Shown here one piece after another: positions 47,521 through 56,895 of a stretch of DNA of 64,000 bases. The DNA comes from a virus. The first letter of the stretch is position 1, and every line of letters starts with the position of its first letter. Under the pieces are notes generated by a model. It saw nothing but the letters and a program-made list of their open reading frames with translations, searched no databases and had not been told where the DNA came from. The DNA is taken from the IMG/VR virus record IMGVR_UViG_3300025073_000032, positions 1 through 64,000 of that record; one strand, given 5' to 3'. The translations under genes and the position numbers were made by a program.

Positions 47521-47838
47521 TTATTGTACCAATTCAAGATTACTGGTTATTACAGTAACCAATTGCAGATGAATTTCATTCCCTGCCTCGGAAGTTTCCA
47601 TTCTGACAGCATATTCCAACTTATCCTTCTTGAATATCTGAAGCTCATCTTTGACACTTATAATATAAATGTCGTTAGCTTTCATCTGGTCATCTACAGT
47701 AGATGCGTCAGTAAAATCAATACCTAAAAAAGCAAGACACTTTGTAGCCTCTTCCTGCAACATCTCACCTACAGTAGCCTGTATACGCTTCTCAAAATCT
47801 TCTTCATCCTTCGTTATTGATCGGTACTTTGTCTCCAT
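47521..47838 (-). CDS. Unknown 105-residue protein
   Basis: Helical N terminus, then beta (QMKANDIYIISVKDELQIFK). Overlaps the terminase small-subunit 3' end by 35 bases in another frame. Unknown. Confidence 0.6.
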   Translation of the reverse strand: METKYRSITKDEEDFEKRIQATVGEMLQEEATKCLAFLGIDFTDASTVDDQMKANDIYIISVKDELQIFKKDKLEYAVRMETSEAGNEIHLQLVTVITSNLELVQ

Positions 47839-48616
47839 CTCCAGGCTCCTTTATCTCTTTGTAATCAGCATCTGTAATCTCTATAGTGCTAAGCATCACC
47901 AAGCTTCTAGCCAGAACAGGATCAAGCTCAAGCACTACAGCTAACTCCTCAGTATCCCCACCTCCTCCACTACCTTTGATATTCTCAGTGGATTGCCCCA
48001 AGATCAACCTAGTTGCTTTTATAATACTAATCTTAGCGTTAACAAGATTATTAATATCCTGAGAACGCATCGGTAATATCTTACCATCTGACCCAGGCTC
48101 TGCTGCTCTAGTCAAATTATGTCTAATAGCAATATTCAGCTTCTCTAAGTCCTCCAAATCTGACTTATGTATCCTTGCCAGAAACTGAGCTAAGTGAGAA
48201 GCTATAGCCGGTCCTACTATCTCTTGTGCCACTCCTACCAGCTCATCATCAGAAGCTTCTTCCTCGGATACATCCCCATCTGTACGTATCTTGTCTATTA
48301 TGTCTTGTTTGAACTGCTCCTGAAAAGCAGATAGTTCCTCTTCCCACTTCTGTTCATGCCTCCAATTAATAACACTTCGCCTGGAAGCTCCTACAGCCTT
48401 GCCTATAGCCTCATCAGAGATATTACCGCCTTTAGACAAATACAAAGCCTTGGCTTTCATCTGCTTCTCAACAGCAAATCGCTTGCAGCTTGCTCCAGGT
48501 GCAAAAGGAGTAAGGTTTTCCTTGCCTCCCTTCTTCTTACGTGCCGTAATCTTCTCTTCAGGCTTAACCAAATTCTTTGCCTTGCGCTCTATATTAGCAG
48601 GATCGTTTTTGGCCAT
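47804..48616 (-). CDS. Terminase small subunit-like protein
   Basis: 270 residues. A basic start (KARKKKGGKENLTP) leads to a helix-turn-helix (KALYLSKGGNISDEAIGKAV, then GASRRSVINWRHEQKWEEEL) typical of terminase small subunits, which recognise packaging sites. The C-terminal helices would form the oligomer. Position five genes before terL agrees. The label is from HTH pattern and gene order. Confidence 0.75.
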   Translation of the reverse strand: MAKNDPANIERKAKNLVKPEEKITARKKKGGKENLTPFAPGASCKRFAVEKQMKAKALYLSKGGNISDEAIGKAVGASRRSVINWRHEQKWEEELSAFQEQFKQDIIDKIRTDGDVSEEEASDDELVGVAQEIVGPAIASHLAQFLARIHKSDLEDLEKLNIAIRHNLTRAAEPGSDGKILPMRSQDINNLVNAKISIIKATRLILGQSTENIKGSGGGGDTEELAVVLELDPVLARSLVMLSTIEITDADYKEIKEPGDGDKVPINNEG

Positions 48617-48977
48617 TTCGTTTGGCTCTCCTCTCCTCCTGCTTCAACATCTCCAACATGCAACCTTGTGCATTGAATATAATAGCACAAAGCAATTCTA
48701 TTTTAGTTACATGCTCTCCAGAATCTCTATCTACTACTACAGCTCCTCTATGTGCTCTCCACAGATCTATAGTGTGCCGTATCAAAGACTTTACATACTC
48801 AGCGATAGGCATACCCTTTTGCCAGTTATCTGAGTCTCGTAACTGACCATCAGCTTGTCTGCGATGCTCATGCATGTATGCACCATACTCATGCAGCACA
48901 GCTGGTGACAGAAACCCCTCGTAATCAAACTTGTTTATGTTACTGTTGCGTGTTGCTCCTGTCTTGAACTGTCTCAT
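48594..48977 (-). CDS. Putative nucleotide pyrophosphohydrolase-like, DUF5664-type
   Basis: 127 residues, all helical. FDYEGFLSPAVLHEYGAYMH, then RDSDNWQKGMPI, LIRHTIDLW and ELLCAIIFNAQG. The arrangement resembles MazG-like or DUF5664 dATP/dGTP-hydrolase-like phage proteins (NWQKG, RHxxD, ExxLxA). Metal ligands are not certain. It may adjust the nucleotide pool. Overlaps the terminase small-subunit start by 23 bases. Confidence 0.62.
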   Translation of the reverse strand: MRQFKTGATRNSNINKFDYEGFLSPAVLHEYGAYMHEHRRQADGQLRDSDNWQKGMPIAEYVKSLIRHTIDLWRAHRGAVVVDRDSGEHVTKIELLCAIIFNAQGCMLEMLKQEERRAKRNGQKRSC

Positions 48978-49513
48978 ACCGGGAACCCTTTCATGTTTCG
49001 ATATACGTCCTTCCAGTCATATGCTGCCAGGAACTCATTGTAATCAACTATCAACACGCTTCGCTTACTATCAAAGTACAGTACTGCCTTTATCTTCTGA
49101 GGTAGTACCAGAAAAGCTAACACACTATCCAGTATCAACAGTGTGTTCTGTCTGCTTCCCTTTGCTATCAACATAGGTCTTACTTTGGCTTTGTGTGCCT
49201 CGGTATGTACCTGCTCCCACCATGCCCACAATGGATTCTTTTCGTTATGAAAAGCTTTTGTGATAGATACTTCCTGGTAGTTTTTACACTCAACACAGAA
49301 GACAGATAGAAACTCCTTTACTCTCGGTGACTCTTTAGCTATGCCTAGATCACCAAACCCACACGTTGACTTACCTGTAGATGCTCTCCCCCCTGATAAA
49401 GCTGTGCGCCACAGCAAATCCTTATCAGCCCCTGCACTGATCCACAAGGAAAGCTCTTTAGCTATTTGCCTCTCAAAAGCACTTCCTTTGGCCTTTCCAG
49501 CCCCTTTTTGCAT
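48974..49513 (-). CDS. PD-(D/E)XK nuclease, Hjc-like
   Basis: 179 residues. GSAFERQIAKELSLWISAG (Glu14 region), GDLGIAK (Asp) and FCVECKNY (E-C-K) form the PD-(D/E)XK core seen in Hjc Holliday junction resolvases. The start lies at MQKGAGKAKG, basic. It could resolve branched recombination intermediates before packaging. Family recognition is by motif; substrate is inferred. Confidence 0.75.
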   Translation of the reverse strand: MQKGAGKAKGSAFERQIAKELSLWISAGADKDLLWRTALSGGRASTGKSTCGFGDLGIAKESPRVKEFLSVFCVECKNYQEVSITKAFHNEKNPLWAWWEQVHTEAHKAKVRPMLIAKGSRQNTLLILDSVLAFLVLPQKIKAVLYFDSKRSVLIVDYNEFLAAYDWKDVYRNMKGFPV

Positions 49514-49875
49514 TAAATTGTCTCCTTGAATATGTTAATTATAATATACTCTTCAATCTGCTTTTCCAAAATCATCTGTTTGACTCTCTCCTTAGCTTCA
49601 AGGTAATGTCTATTATAAGCCTCTTCAAGCACTCGCATATCAGCTGTTACTTGGCCGGAAATCATCTCATCAATGTCATCATCCCAGGCTGTATAGCAAA
49701 ATACCCCCGGTTTATCTATTTTCCATGTCACTATACCATGTTTACGCCTCCGTTCCTTTGGGATAAAAGCATTTATGGGAATAACAGTAGACTCCTTTCC
49801 AAGAAACAAAAGTATTTCTCTGAATCTTGCAATCAAGCCTGTATTAGACTTATTCTTAGCGTAATTATAACTCAT
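49513..49875 (-). CDS. Unknown 120-residue protein
   Basis: KNKSNTGLIARFREILLFLG then PKERRRKHGIVTWKIDKPG and acidic helix. Overlaps both neighbours. Unknown. Confidence 0.62.
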   Translation of the reverse strand: MSYNYAKNKSNTGLIARFREILLFLGKESTVIPINAFIPKERRRKHGIVTWKIDKPGVFCYTAWDDDIDEMISGQVTADMRVLEEAYNRHYLEAKERVKQMILEKQIEEYIIINIFKETI

Positions 49876-50086
49876 TCGGTACTACCTCCGTAAAAGGTTC
49901 ATACTCAACCCACCAGCGAGGATGAAACTCTTTCATAAACTTAACAAATTTTTTATACTCTTCCGCTGGTAACGGTCTACATTGTGGATCTTTATACGGC
50001 ATCCAGGTACAAGGAAGATATAGTACATATAGAAACTCCTCCTTAGGAGGAACTTCTATTATCTTCGCTTTACGTATAGGTGTCAT
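49865..50086 (-). CDS. Unknown 73-residue protein
   Basis: Aromatic-rich (FHPRWWVEYEPFTE) beta/alpha protein. Overlaps the next gene by 11 bases. Unknown. Confidence 0.6.
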   Translation of the reverse strand: MTPIRKAKIIEVPPKEEFLYVLYLPCTWMPYKDPQCRPLPAEEYKKFVKFMKEFHPRWWVEYEPFTEVVPNEL

Positions 50087-50370
50087 TTAGTTTTAGGTTC
50101 CCACTTGTGAGCTTCCCCTTTATGTATTGTACGAAGCTCACCATCTACAATAACTAGGATAAAACTACCTGTTTTGTAATACTCTGCTTCCTCACAATTA
50201 TGATTAAGCAAAGTCACAACAATATACTTCTTCTTAAGAACCACAGGCTCTGCACTAGCATAAAGCTCAGTAAGTTTCTCTATTACTTTATCAACACCAT
50301 ACTTGGCTCCTGTTCTTTCCTTAAACCTGAGTATCGCATGTGCGCTGATACCTTTAAGCTCAGGATTCAT
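50083..50370 (-). CDS. Unknown 95-residue protein
   Basis: Start at MNPELKGISA behind GGGGTAG. The motif HAILRFKERTG and later YIVVTLLN/FILVIVDGELRT suggests a small nuclease- or toxin-like alpha/beta fold, unproven. Overlaps the next gene by four bases. Confidence 0.62.
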   Translation of the reverse strand: MNPELKGISAHAILRFKERTGAKYGVDKVIEKLTELYASAEPVVLKKKYIVVTLLNHNCEEAEYYKTGSFILVIVDGELRTIHKGEAHKWEPKTK

Positions 50371-50372
50371 AA

Positions 50373-50552
50373 CTACCCCATAATATTGCCACAATACATA
50401 CACTCAGTAACTGTGGTATCCACCCAGGCACCGCAAAGTCTGCACCGCTTAGGATTAGCTTTTTTCTTCTCAAAAACTCCAGCCTCTGGTTTCGGAGGCT
50501 CCTCTTCCAGCTCTACAGTCCTAATTACTTTTTTATGCCTTTTGGTTCCCAT
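50373..50552 (-). CDS. 59-residue zinc-ribbon protein
   Basis: Start at MGTKRHKKVIR behind GAGGA. CRLCGAWVDTTVTECMYCG is a zinc ribbon; the rest is basic/Pro-rich. Unknown. Confidence 0.66.
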   Translation of the reverse strand: MGTKRHKKVIRTVELEEEPPKPEAGVFEKKKANPKRCRLCGAWVDTTVTECMYCGNIMG

Positions 50553-50709
50553 TGAGATTCCTCGGATATATATCCATATTAAGTACAGGGTAAGTTCTAG
50601 CTCCACATCTATAACAGATGGCTAGGCTCAAATCATCCATTATACGAAGGTATCCCCTTTTACATCGTGGGCATAAGGTACCCCTTTTAACTTCAAAGTA
50701 ATAAGCCAT
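50533..50709 (-). CDS. 58-residue zinc-ribbon protein
   Basis: MAYYFEVKRGTLCPRCKRGY ... ICYRCGARTYPV: zinc ribbon, with overlaps of ~20 bases both sides. Start behind AGGAGT. Unknown, perhaps linked to the nuclease above it. Confidence 0.64.
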   Translation of the reverse strand: MAYYFEVKRGTLCPRCKRGYLRIMDDLSLAICYRCGARTYPVLNMDIYPRNLNGNQKA

Positions 50710-52306
50710 TCAGTTTACTCCTACCAGATCGTTTCTCTATCCAGTACACTGTATTGAACAAAGCAGAAGACTTCAATTCATCGTTGTGTGACACAACAAA
50801 AACAGTCATCTCTTTGGCTTGATCTTGCAATACCCCAAATACCGCTTCTATATTCTCAGGCTCCAATGCATCACAAGCTTCATCCAAAATAGAGAGGTTA
50901 ATAGCAGATCTAAGTCTTTCTCTTGCCAGCTGCTGAATAGCAAACATAAATGACAAGTTAATTATTCTTCGCTCTCCATTGGAACTATCTTTATATGAGT
51001 TACCTCCTTCTGAATTATACACTCTAATAGAGAACTTATCTCTCACATCACCAGATTTGAGAGTTTTATTAGGTAACAATTTAACCGATATTACACCTTC
51101 TGATATTTTATTACAGTAATACTCAAGATGTTTATTCAGTGAAGGTATAATAGCATCGAACAGAGAAGCTTTAATACCTTTAGGCCCAAATCCATCAGCA
51201 AAGAATTCAGCTACTTCAGCTTTGTCCTGATACTCCGCAAGCAATGATCTAGTTTCTACCAAAAGAATCTCAGCTTCCACCTTCTTCTGTCTTGCTCGTT
51301 CAATCATCTTATCATAGGAATTAGTACTTTCCGACAGCTCAACAATTCTCTCCCCTATTTCCTGCTGCTCCCTTTGGTTATAGTCCAAAGTACGTGCTCT
51401 AACTGCTATCGCTTTACGCAGATCTTGAAGTTCCTCTAGTAAATCATCCGTCTCTTCTTGGTAAACGAAAGGTAAACTGCTGCCACAGTATTCACACACG
51501 TCCTCGGCTTTTTCTGACTGTAATTTATCTAGTCTACTACGCAATTCGTCTATTTGATTCCTGTCCCTCTCCTGCTCCTTGTTTGCTTGCTTCTCCTTTA
51601 TTAGACATTCCTTGAAACTTGCTTTCTCCTGATCGATACTCTGCTGTCGCTTACACTCAAAATCTTTGCAGTCTTCCATGTAAACCTGCATGTCATCGTT
51701 AAGCTCAGCTATCCGTGACTCAGTAAGCTCAATCTCCCTATTATACTGCATAATCTTTTGGGAGAACTCACTTATATCCTTCTTAACTACTTTGAGAGCT
51801 TCAGCGTACACTGTAGAATCAATAAAAGCTTCTATTAGATTCTTCTGTTCAGTGTCATCAAGAGTAACAAACGTTTTGCTTATCCCTTGTGCAAACACTA
51901 CAGAATGAGAGAACAACTTAGCATCCATACCCAACAAGCTATTAATATGCTCTTGGGTACTGTCAGTATCCCAACCACCCAAGTCAACACCATCAGGCAT
52001 CTGCTTGAAGTACAGATTATTTTTATGCTCTCCATGCTTTCTGTAGCGTTCTACTACTATCTCACCATATGTTTCCTCTATTACAAGCTTAACGCTACAA
52101 TCCTTACCGGCAAAGGTACTAACTACATCATCACCCTTCTGACCCTTCAAAGTCACACCAAACAGACACCAAGTAAGAGCATCCCATATAGATGACTTAC
52201 CGGCACCTACTTTGCCTAACAACAAAACAAGACCACCGGAATTTAAATTAAACTCCAAGTGGTCCCATCTTTGAAAGTTATTCAATTCAAGAGTTTTGAG
52301 TATCAT
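50693..52306 (-). CDS. SbcC/gp46-like recombination ATPase
   Basis: 537 residues. Walker A GKVGAGKSS (31-39), zinc hook CEYC (271-274) between two coiled coils, ABC signature SNGERRIINLSF, Walker B LSILDEACDAL and H-loop VVSHNDEL. It pairs with the SbcD-like nuclease two genes upstream in transcription (three genes apart at 52.9 kb). Short like T4 gp46. The complex resects double-strand breaks for recombination-dependent replication. Confidence 0.9.
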   Translation of the reverse strand: MILKTLELNNFQRWDHLEFNLNSGGLVLLLGKVGAGKSSIWDALTWCLFGVTLKGQKGDDVVSTFAGKDCSVKLVIEETYGEIVVERYRKHGEHKNNLYFKQMPDGVDLGGWDTDSTQEHINSLLGMDAKLFSHSVVFAQGISKTFVTLDDTEQKNLIEAFIDSTVYAEALKVVKKDISEFSQKIMQYNREIELTESRIAELNDDMQVYMEDCKDFECKRQQSIDQEKASFKECLIKEKQANKEQERDRNQIDELRSRLDKLQSEKAEDVCEYCGSSLPFVYQEETDDLLEELQDLRKAIAVRARTLDYNQREQQEIGERIVELSESTNSYDKMIERARQKKVEAEILLVETRSLLAEYQDKAEVAEFFADGFGPKGIKASLFDAIIPSLNKHLEYYCNKISEGVISVKLLPNKTLKSGDVRDKFSIRVYNSEGGNSYKDSSNGERRIINLSFMFAIQQLARERLRSAINLSILDEACDALEPENIEAVFGVLQDQAKEMTVFVVSHNDELKSSALFNTVYWIEKRSGRSKLNGLLL

Positions 52307-52307
52307 A

Positions 52308-52637
52308 TTAGATGTGATATGTCATAGAGACACCAACAAATGTCTTGGCTTGCTCTTTCAAGAAAGCATTGATCTTTGTCAAACGCAACCCACAGTCGTT
52401 AATAAAGGCAATCTTGCTTGAAAAGAACTCCTCTTCATACATGCTGCCTACTCGCATCACTTCAAAATTGGTAGGAGTTATAAGCTCCTGACCATCATCT
52501 GACAGAAAAACAGCTCTACCTTTCTTGTCTGCTGTGTACATCGTAGGAAGTTGCTGTGCTCTCAAGGCTTTTATACTATCAACCCTGACATAGTTCTCCC
52601 CATTCTTAACTACATTGGTTGTTTTAATGTGAATCAT
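52308..52637 (-). CDS. Unknown 109-residue protein
   Basis: Beta-rich (NVVKNGENYVRVDSIKALRA) with no motif. Sits between the SbcD- and SbcC-like genes, so a cofactor of that complex is possible. Confidence 0.62.
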   Translation of the reverse strand: MIHIKTTNVVKNGENYVRVDSIKALRAQQLPTMYTADKKGRAVFLSDDGQELITPTNFEVMRVGSMYEEEFFSSKIAFINDCGLRLTKINAFLKEQAKTFVGVSMTYHI

Positions 52638-52643
52638 GACTTA

Positions 52644-52868
52644 TTATCCTTTCTGTCCACCTCGCGGTTTACGCTCCCGGCTATTTTTGTGAGTTTGTCG
52701 TTTGTTCATCGGAACTGTACTCAGTGTGGCATTACAACAGTTTGAGCGCACCCCTGATTTATAGTAGTGCTTCACTTCCATCTCTTTGGCTCTGCCACAC
52801 TCATTGCAGATCACTTTGATGCTGCCATGCTGATTCAACAACTGCTTGCTATTAGTCCCTTCAGCCAT
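52644..52868 (-). CDS. 74-residue zinc protein
   Basis: VICNECGRAKEMEVKHYYKS then CCNATLSTV; basic Gly/Lys-rich C terminus (SRERKPRGGQKG). Probable zinc/nucleic-acid protein. Unknown. Confidence 0.65.
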   Translation of the reverse strand: MAEGTNSKQLLNQHGSIKVICNECGRAKEMEVKHYYKSGVRSNCCNATLSTVPMNKRQTHKNSRERKPRGGQKG

Positions 52869-52903
52869 CTGTATTCACCTCCTCTCCTTTCTGTATACCC
52901 CTT

Positions 52904-53941
52904 TTAATCGACTATATTTGCCTTGAGCCTATCAAATACTGAGGTAGCATACTTTAAGTATCGCTCAGGCTCTGCAATATTCTTATACCCCAAATAAGCA
53001 TCCACCACCTCAATAGGCTTCTGAGCCTGTTCTACAGCTCTTAGCCGTGGTGCAAACTCCACATCTTTCACAACACGTTCTATTAGAACGTTGTCTAAAT
53101 CCTCTGGAAAATCCAGCTCAGAGTTAAGCTTAAGCTTATAAAAATACTCAGGCACATAATCCTTCAAAAACCTAACTAAGCCCTTCTTATTTGGTATTAC
53201 ATACTCTACAAACCAAGGAAACTCCGTAGGCACAAAAGTAGCCTTATATTTATCAGAATTGAATGTAATATCCCAAAAGCCCTTATCCTGTCCAACATCT
53301 GCAAAAGAATGATGTAGCAGACTACCGACATAAAATACATTATTAGCCAGCAACTGAGGCTTGTGATAATGACCCATAGCTACAAACTGGAAAGCCTCTG
53401 GCTGTATCTCTTCCAGGGTTATCTCATAACCAGAAGACGAGGTGTAACCTTTGACAAGCTCAGCCCCAGCCACAGGAATATGAGCAAAAACTTGCTTTAC
53501 CTTTCTGACTCTACACTCTTGAAACCACTCGACAACCTCTGCTCTGTAGTCACTATAAGGCATATACGCGATAGAATCCATAATAGTAAAATCTTCTATT
53601 GCATCTGCATACTCTTCAACACCTCTAACAGATGTAATAGAACCTGACTTGTTAGCTTGATCATGATTACCAGCAACAATAATAACATCAAGACCTACAT
53701 TCTTCATGGTCTTTATAGAGTCACGCACTATATTATTTACTTCTACTGACAGTATTCCCCTAGAGTGAAATAGATCACCTACTATAATTACATACTTAAT
53801 CTGATTAGTAACAGCATAGTCTCTTGCTTGTCCTAGACAAGAGACTATGTGCCTCACTCTATTGGTACCGAACTCTGTATCTGGATGGGAAAACTGAGAG
53901 TGCTTATGTGCATGTACATCAGCCAGAACTACTACTCTCAC
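52904..53941 (-). CDS. SbcD/gp47-like nuclease
   Basis: 345 residues with the Mre11-type motifs: ADVHAHKH (Asp8, His10), VGDLFHSRG (Asp56), AGNHDQAN (Asn92, His93), FAHIPVAG and MGHYHKPQ. The catalytic subunit of the break-processing complex with the SbcC-like protein. C-terminal region is helical for SbcC binding. Start ATG preceded by a strong GAGAGTAG-like site. Confidence 0.9.
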   Translation of the reverse strand: MRVVVLADVHAHKHSQFSHPDTEFGTNRVRHIVSCLGQARDYAVTNQIKYVIIVGDLFHSRGILSVEVNNIVRDSIKTMKNVGLDVIIVAGNHDQANKSGSITSVRGVEEYADAIEDFTIMDSIAYMPYSDYRAEVVEWFQECRVRKVKQVFAHIPVAGAELVKGYTSSSGYEITLEEIQPEAFQFVAMGHYHKPQLLANNVFYVGSLLHHSFADVGQDKGFWDITFNSDKYKATFVPTEFPWFVEYVIPNKKGLVRFLKDYVPEYFYKLKLNSELDFPEDLDNVLIERVVKDVEFAPRLRAVEQAQKPIEVVDAYLGYKNIAEPERYLKYATSVFDRLKANIVD

Positions 53942-54282
53942 GCTTTAGCCTTTCTAATCGGAAGTTTAGGTGCTACCGGGAGTTTCTTCTTTGGATTGTG
54001 TTTGGCTCTATCTTTGAACCATTCACCGTTAGGTTCTATTGCGTAGTCAGGATTATGTTCTTTTATTAAAGGCTTAACTACAGTAAACTCAACTTTCTTA
54101 CCTTCATACTTCAGTACTACCACGGCACCCTTACGTTTTGAGCTATTACGAAACATCTGTGCCCTGTTCTCCACCTCTTCTACAGTGCCATCCATTATGC
54201 CTACCATTTCTCCATCCTCATAAATACGCGCATTGCTTACTTTGCGTGTACGATCTTCGGACTTCACAGAAGATTTAGCCAT
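53938..54282 (-). CDS. Unknown basic protein, 114 residues
   Basis: Beta N-terminal half (RIYEDGEMVGIMDG, VVVLKYEGKKVEFT) and Lys/Pro-rich end (PKKKLPVAPKLPIRKAKA). Nucleic-acid binding suspected. Overlaps the SbcD start. Confidence 0.62.
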   Translation of the reverse strand: MAKSSVKSEDRTRKVSNARIYEDGEMVGIMDGTVEEVENRAQMFRNSSKRKGAVVVLKYEGKKVEFTVVKPLIKEHNPDYAIEPNGEWFKDRAKHNPKKKLPVAPKLPIRKAKA

Positions 54283-54296
54283 GATAGATTCCCCTT

Positions 54297-54554
54297 TCAG
54301 TTGTCCTCTTCATAGAGGATTTCGTATGAATTATCCTCGGTGTTTACTGCTCTCTGATATATCGGAACTTTCCTCAGTGCCAACTGGAAGCACTCCAGGG
54401 TTTTACAGCCCTTCACACATTTTGGTATCTCATTAGTTTTACAAATTAAGCAAGGACTCTTAAGCGTTCTATTAAATAATCTCCTATGCTTAGCTACATC
54501 CTGCTGAATCTTCTCCTCAGAATCGATAACAGGTGCTTTGGCTTTTCTTCGCAT
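54297..54554 (-). CDS. 85-residue Cys protein
   Basis: Contains PCLICKTNEIPKCVKGCKTLEC, a four-to-five Cys zinc motif, with acidic C terminus. Unknown. Confidence 0.65.
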   Translation of the reverse strand: MRRKAKAPVIDSEEKIQQDVAKHRRLFNRTLKSPCLICKTNEIPKCVKGCKTLECFQLALRKVPIYQRAVNTEDNSYEILYEEDN

Positions 54555-54556
54555 GA

Positions 54557-55456
54557 CTACCTCAAATTCCTGAACGGCAGCATAAAAGCATGTAAGTTCT
54601 TCATATAACTAAAGAACTCGTATTTCATGAATGTGGCTTTCAATTCCTTCTCATCGAACCTTCCCTCATATTTTATATTATATAACTCTTCGTTGATAAA
54701 TTCAACTGAATAACGCAAATCCATCAACAAAAAATTACGAGCTACGATCTTAGTGCTACTGGCAAGTGCTTGCATTAACTTGCCTTTTTGTCCCTTAGCA
54801 ACATTAATAATCTCTCTAGCTGAACCATGTTCTAATATAAGAGGTAGAACCCTACCTTCTTTAAAACCTGGAACCCCAGGTATTTCATCAGACTCATCGC
54901 CCATTAGCACCCTGGCTTGCAAATACATATCAGGCGTAGGTACTCCAGTTAGCTCCTTAAAATTATCCAGGGTGTAGTACTTCAGAGCCATAGGACGATA
55001 AACATGCACCTTCTTAGACACCAGTTGCAGGAAATCCTTGTCCTCAGACAGTATGACTACATCATCATCGATCTGCTTTGCTAATAGAGCAATTATATCA
55101 TCAGCCTCTATATTAGACCCTTTGTATTGATGGACTCCTGTAGCCATGATAATAGAGAACAAAGCTTTAACTTGATGATTGAACTGAGCATACTCCTCTT
55201 GCTCGGCAGGAGTATGCTCTTTCACCTTCTCTGCACGTTTCTTTTTGTAATCAGGGAAAATTATACGACGAGCCATAGGACGATCATCCCACGTCAAATG
55301 AACTTCTGAGGCTTTGAACTTTTCTATATTACTTCGTAAAGATCGAAGCATCCCAAAGATAGTAGAGACATGCTCCCCTTTTGAAGTTGTCAACAGAGGA
55401 GTGCCTTTCCATATTCGTTTGGCAAGGTTATTGCCATCAACTATTAGAGTTGCCAC
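54557..55456 (-). CDS. 5'-3' exonuclease/FEN-like
   Basis: 299 residues. VDGNNLAKR, LTWDDRPMARRIIFPDYKKKRA, then SNIEADDIIALLA with acidic metal ligands, VILSEDKDFLQLVS and GDESDEIPGVPGFKEGRV (H3TH and last acids). Structure-specific 5' nuclease that removes RNA primers or flaps. No polymerase attached, so it complements the separate polymerase at 59.2 kb. Confidence 0.88.
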   Translation of the reverse strand: MATLIVDGNNLAKRIWKGTPLLTTSKGEHVSTIFGMLRSLRSNIEKFKASEVHLTWDDRPMARRIIFPDYKKKRAEKVKEHTPAEQEEYAQFNHQVKALFSIIMATGVHQYKGSNIEADDIIALLAKQIDDDVVILSEDKDFLQLVSKKVHVYRPMALKYYTLDNFKELTGVPTPDMYLQARVLMGDESDEIPGVPGFKEGRVLPLILEHGSAREIINVAKGQKGKLMQALASSTKIVARNFLLMDLRYSVEFINEELYNIKYEGRFDEKELKATFMKYEFFSYMKNLHAFMLPFRNLR

Positions 55457-55770
55457 GGATCAATCCCTAGCACTCTCAAAGCCGCTATGCTATAGTCTCC
55501 AGGCAGCTGAACTGGCACCTTAGAATTAGAATGATCCTTTTGTGTCATTCTATTATATAATCTACGTTGCTGCAAAGAACCATACCACCTCAAAAACTTT
55601 GTCTTAAGAGTAGCGTCCCAGTTCTTTGCAATATACTGCATTACATAATGATCTTGAGTCATATTTTCAAACGGATCAAATAACCCTTGCCCCTCAAGAT
55701 ACTTACCTTGTGACAGTTCTGTTCTCAGAACCTCTCTGGCTATTGCATCTATCACAGCTCGTCTATTCAT
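55444..55770 (-). CDS. Unknown 108-residue protein
   Basis: All-helical, basic/aromatic (KNWDATLKTKFLRWYGSLQQ). Overlaps the nuclease start by 13 bases. Possible recombination accessory; no motif. Confidence 0.62.
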   Translation of the reverse strand: MNRRAVIDAIAREVLRTELSQGKYLEGQGLFDPFENMTQDHYVMQYIAKNWDATLKTKFLRWYGSLQQRRLYNRMTQKDHSNSKVPVQLPGDYSIAALRVLGIDPWQL

Positions 55771-55773
55771 ACA

Positions 55774-56895
55774 TCACCTCAGATTAGTATATTGCCCTAG
55801 CTTCTCAGGGTTTTCCCTAAAATACTGCTCCAACTCCTTGCGACGAAAGTTTGCCCCCTCATACAGATACCAACCACTGGTTGTCTCGCCCTCTTTGTTG
55901 CACCCAGGCTTGATAATCCCTTCCCCTCGCAGCAGATCAAAACAACCGCTAGTGTAGTCTAACCCACGATCAAAGTACAGATCAAAGGTAGTCTCTTGGA
56001 AAGGCTTGACTATCTTGTTCTTTTTGGCTTGAGCTTTGCCTCGTACTCCTATAATCGGATCATCTTTCTTAGGCTTAGGAGCACCACCTTTTTTGCCTTT
56101 GGCTTTAGCTTCTTCCTCTGGCTTCGTTTCTTCTTCCTCATCACCAGTACTGGCTGCTCTAAGCATCTCTATTATAGAAAGCCTAAGCCTGATAGAAGCC
56201 CAAAAGCCTAGAGCATCCCCTCCAGTTGTATACTCATCTGAGCCGAACATCACCCCTATCTTATGCTTAAGCTGATTGACAACTACAAAAGCCACATTGT
56301 ATTTACCTATTAGACTTGTCATCTTCCTGGCACCTACAGTAATGGCTGTAGCTTTCTCTGTTCTGTATCCACCGATATCGTCAACATCAGTGTTCTTCTC
56401 TTCCTTAGATGGAACCTGAGCAATACTATCACCAACATAGACAACATAGGCAGTAGGATCAGCCTTGAAAATATTAGACAAAGTAAACTCAGCTTTGTCC
56501 CAATAATCTTCTACAGTTTCTGAACGTGTATACAGAAGACGGTCATTATCGACCCCAGCAATCTCGCCAAAGAACCTGTCATAAGCATTCTCCATATCAT
56601 CCAAAGCTGCTATGCCACCATGCATCTGGCAATTAGCCAACAGAGCATCCACTAGAAAGCTTTTACCTACTGAATTAGCTCCATAAATCTCTATCAACCT
56701 GCCAGATGGAGCACCTCCTCCCGTTATCTTGTCCAGCCCCCAATGTCCAAAACTTGTATGACTCTTTATAATAGCAAGATCATTACTGTTATTAAGTCTT
56801 GCCATAGAGTCTTTACCAAACTTACCTTGTACGGCCTTAACTGTACTGTCCAGCACTGCATCCAACGGATTTACGGCTTTACTCTGTCTCTTCAT
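55774..56895 (-). CDS. RecA/UvsX-like recombinase
   Basis: 373 residues. Walker A GANSVGKS (72-79), the following core LDDMENAYDRFFGEIAGVD, Walker B VVYVGDSIAQVP and the loop region VVVNQLKHKIGVMFGSDEYTTGGDALGFW. A Lys/Glu/Gly/Pro-rich insertion (~residues 245-285: EEEAKAKGKKGGAPKPKK) is unusual and probably an external linker. Strand-exchange protein for recombination-dependent replication with the SSB. Confidence 0.88.
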   Translation of the reverse strand: MKRQSKAVNPLDAVLDSTVKAVQGKFGKDSMARLNNSNDLAIIKSHTSFGHWGLDKITGGGAPSGRLIEIYGANSVGKSFLVDALLANCQMHGGIAALDDMENAYDRFFGEIAGVDNDRLLYTRSETVEDYWDKAEFTLSNIFKADPTAYVVYVGDSIAQVPSKEEKNTDVDDIGGYRTEKATAITVGARKMTSLIGKYNVAFVVVNQLKHKIGVMFGSDEYTTGGDALGFWASIRLRLSIIEMLRAASTGDEEEETKPEEEAKAKGKKGGAPKPKKDDPIIGVRGKAQAKKNKIVKPFQETTFDLYFDRGLDYTSGCFDLLRGEGIIKPGCNKEGETTSGWYLYEGANFRRKELEQYFRENPEKLGQYTNLR

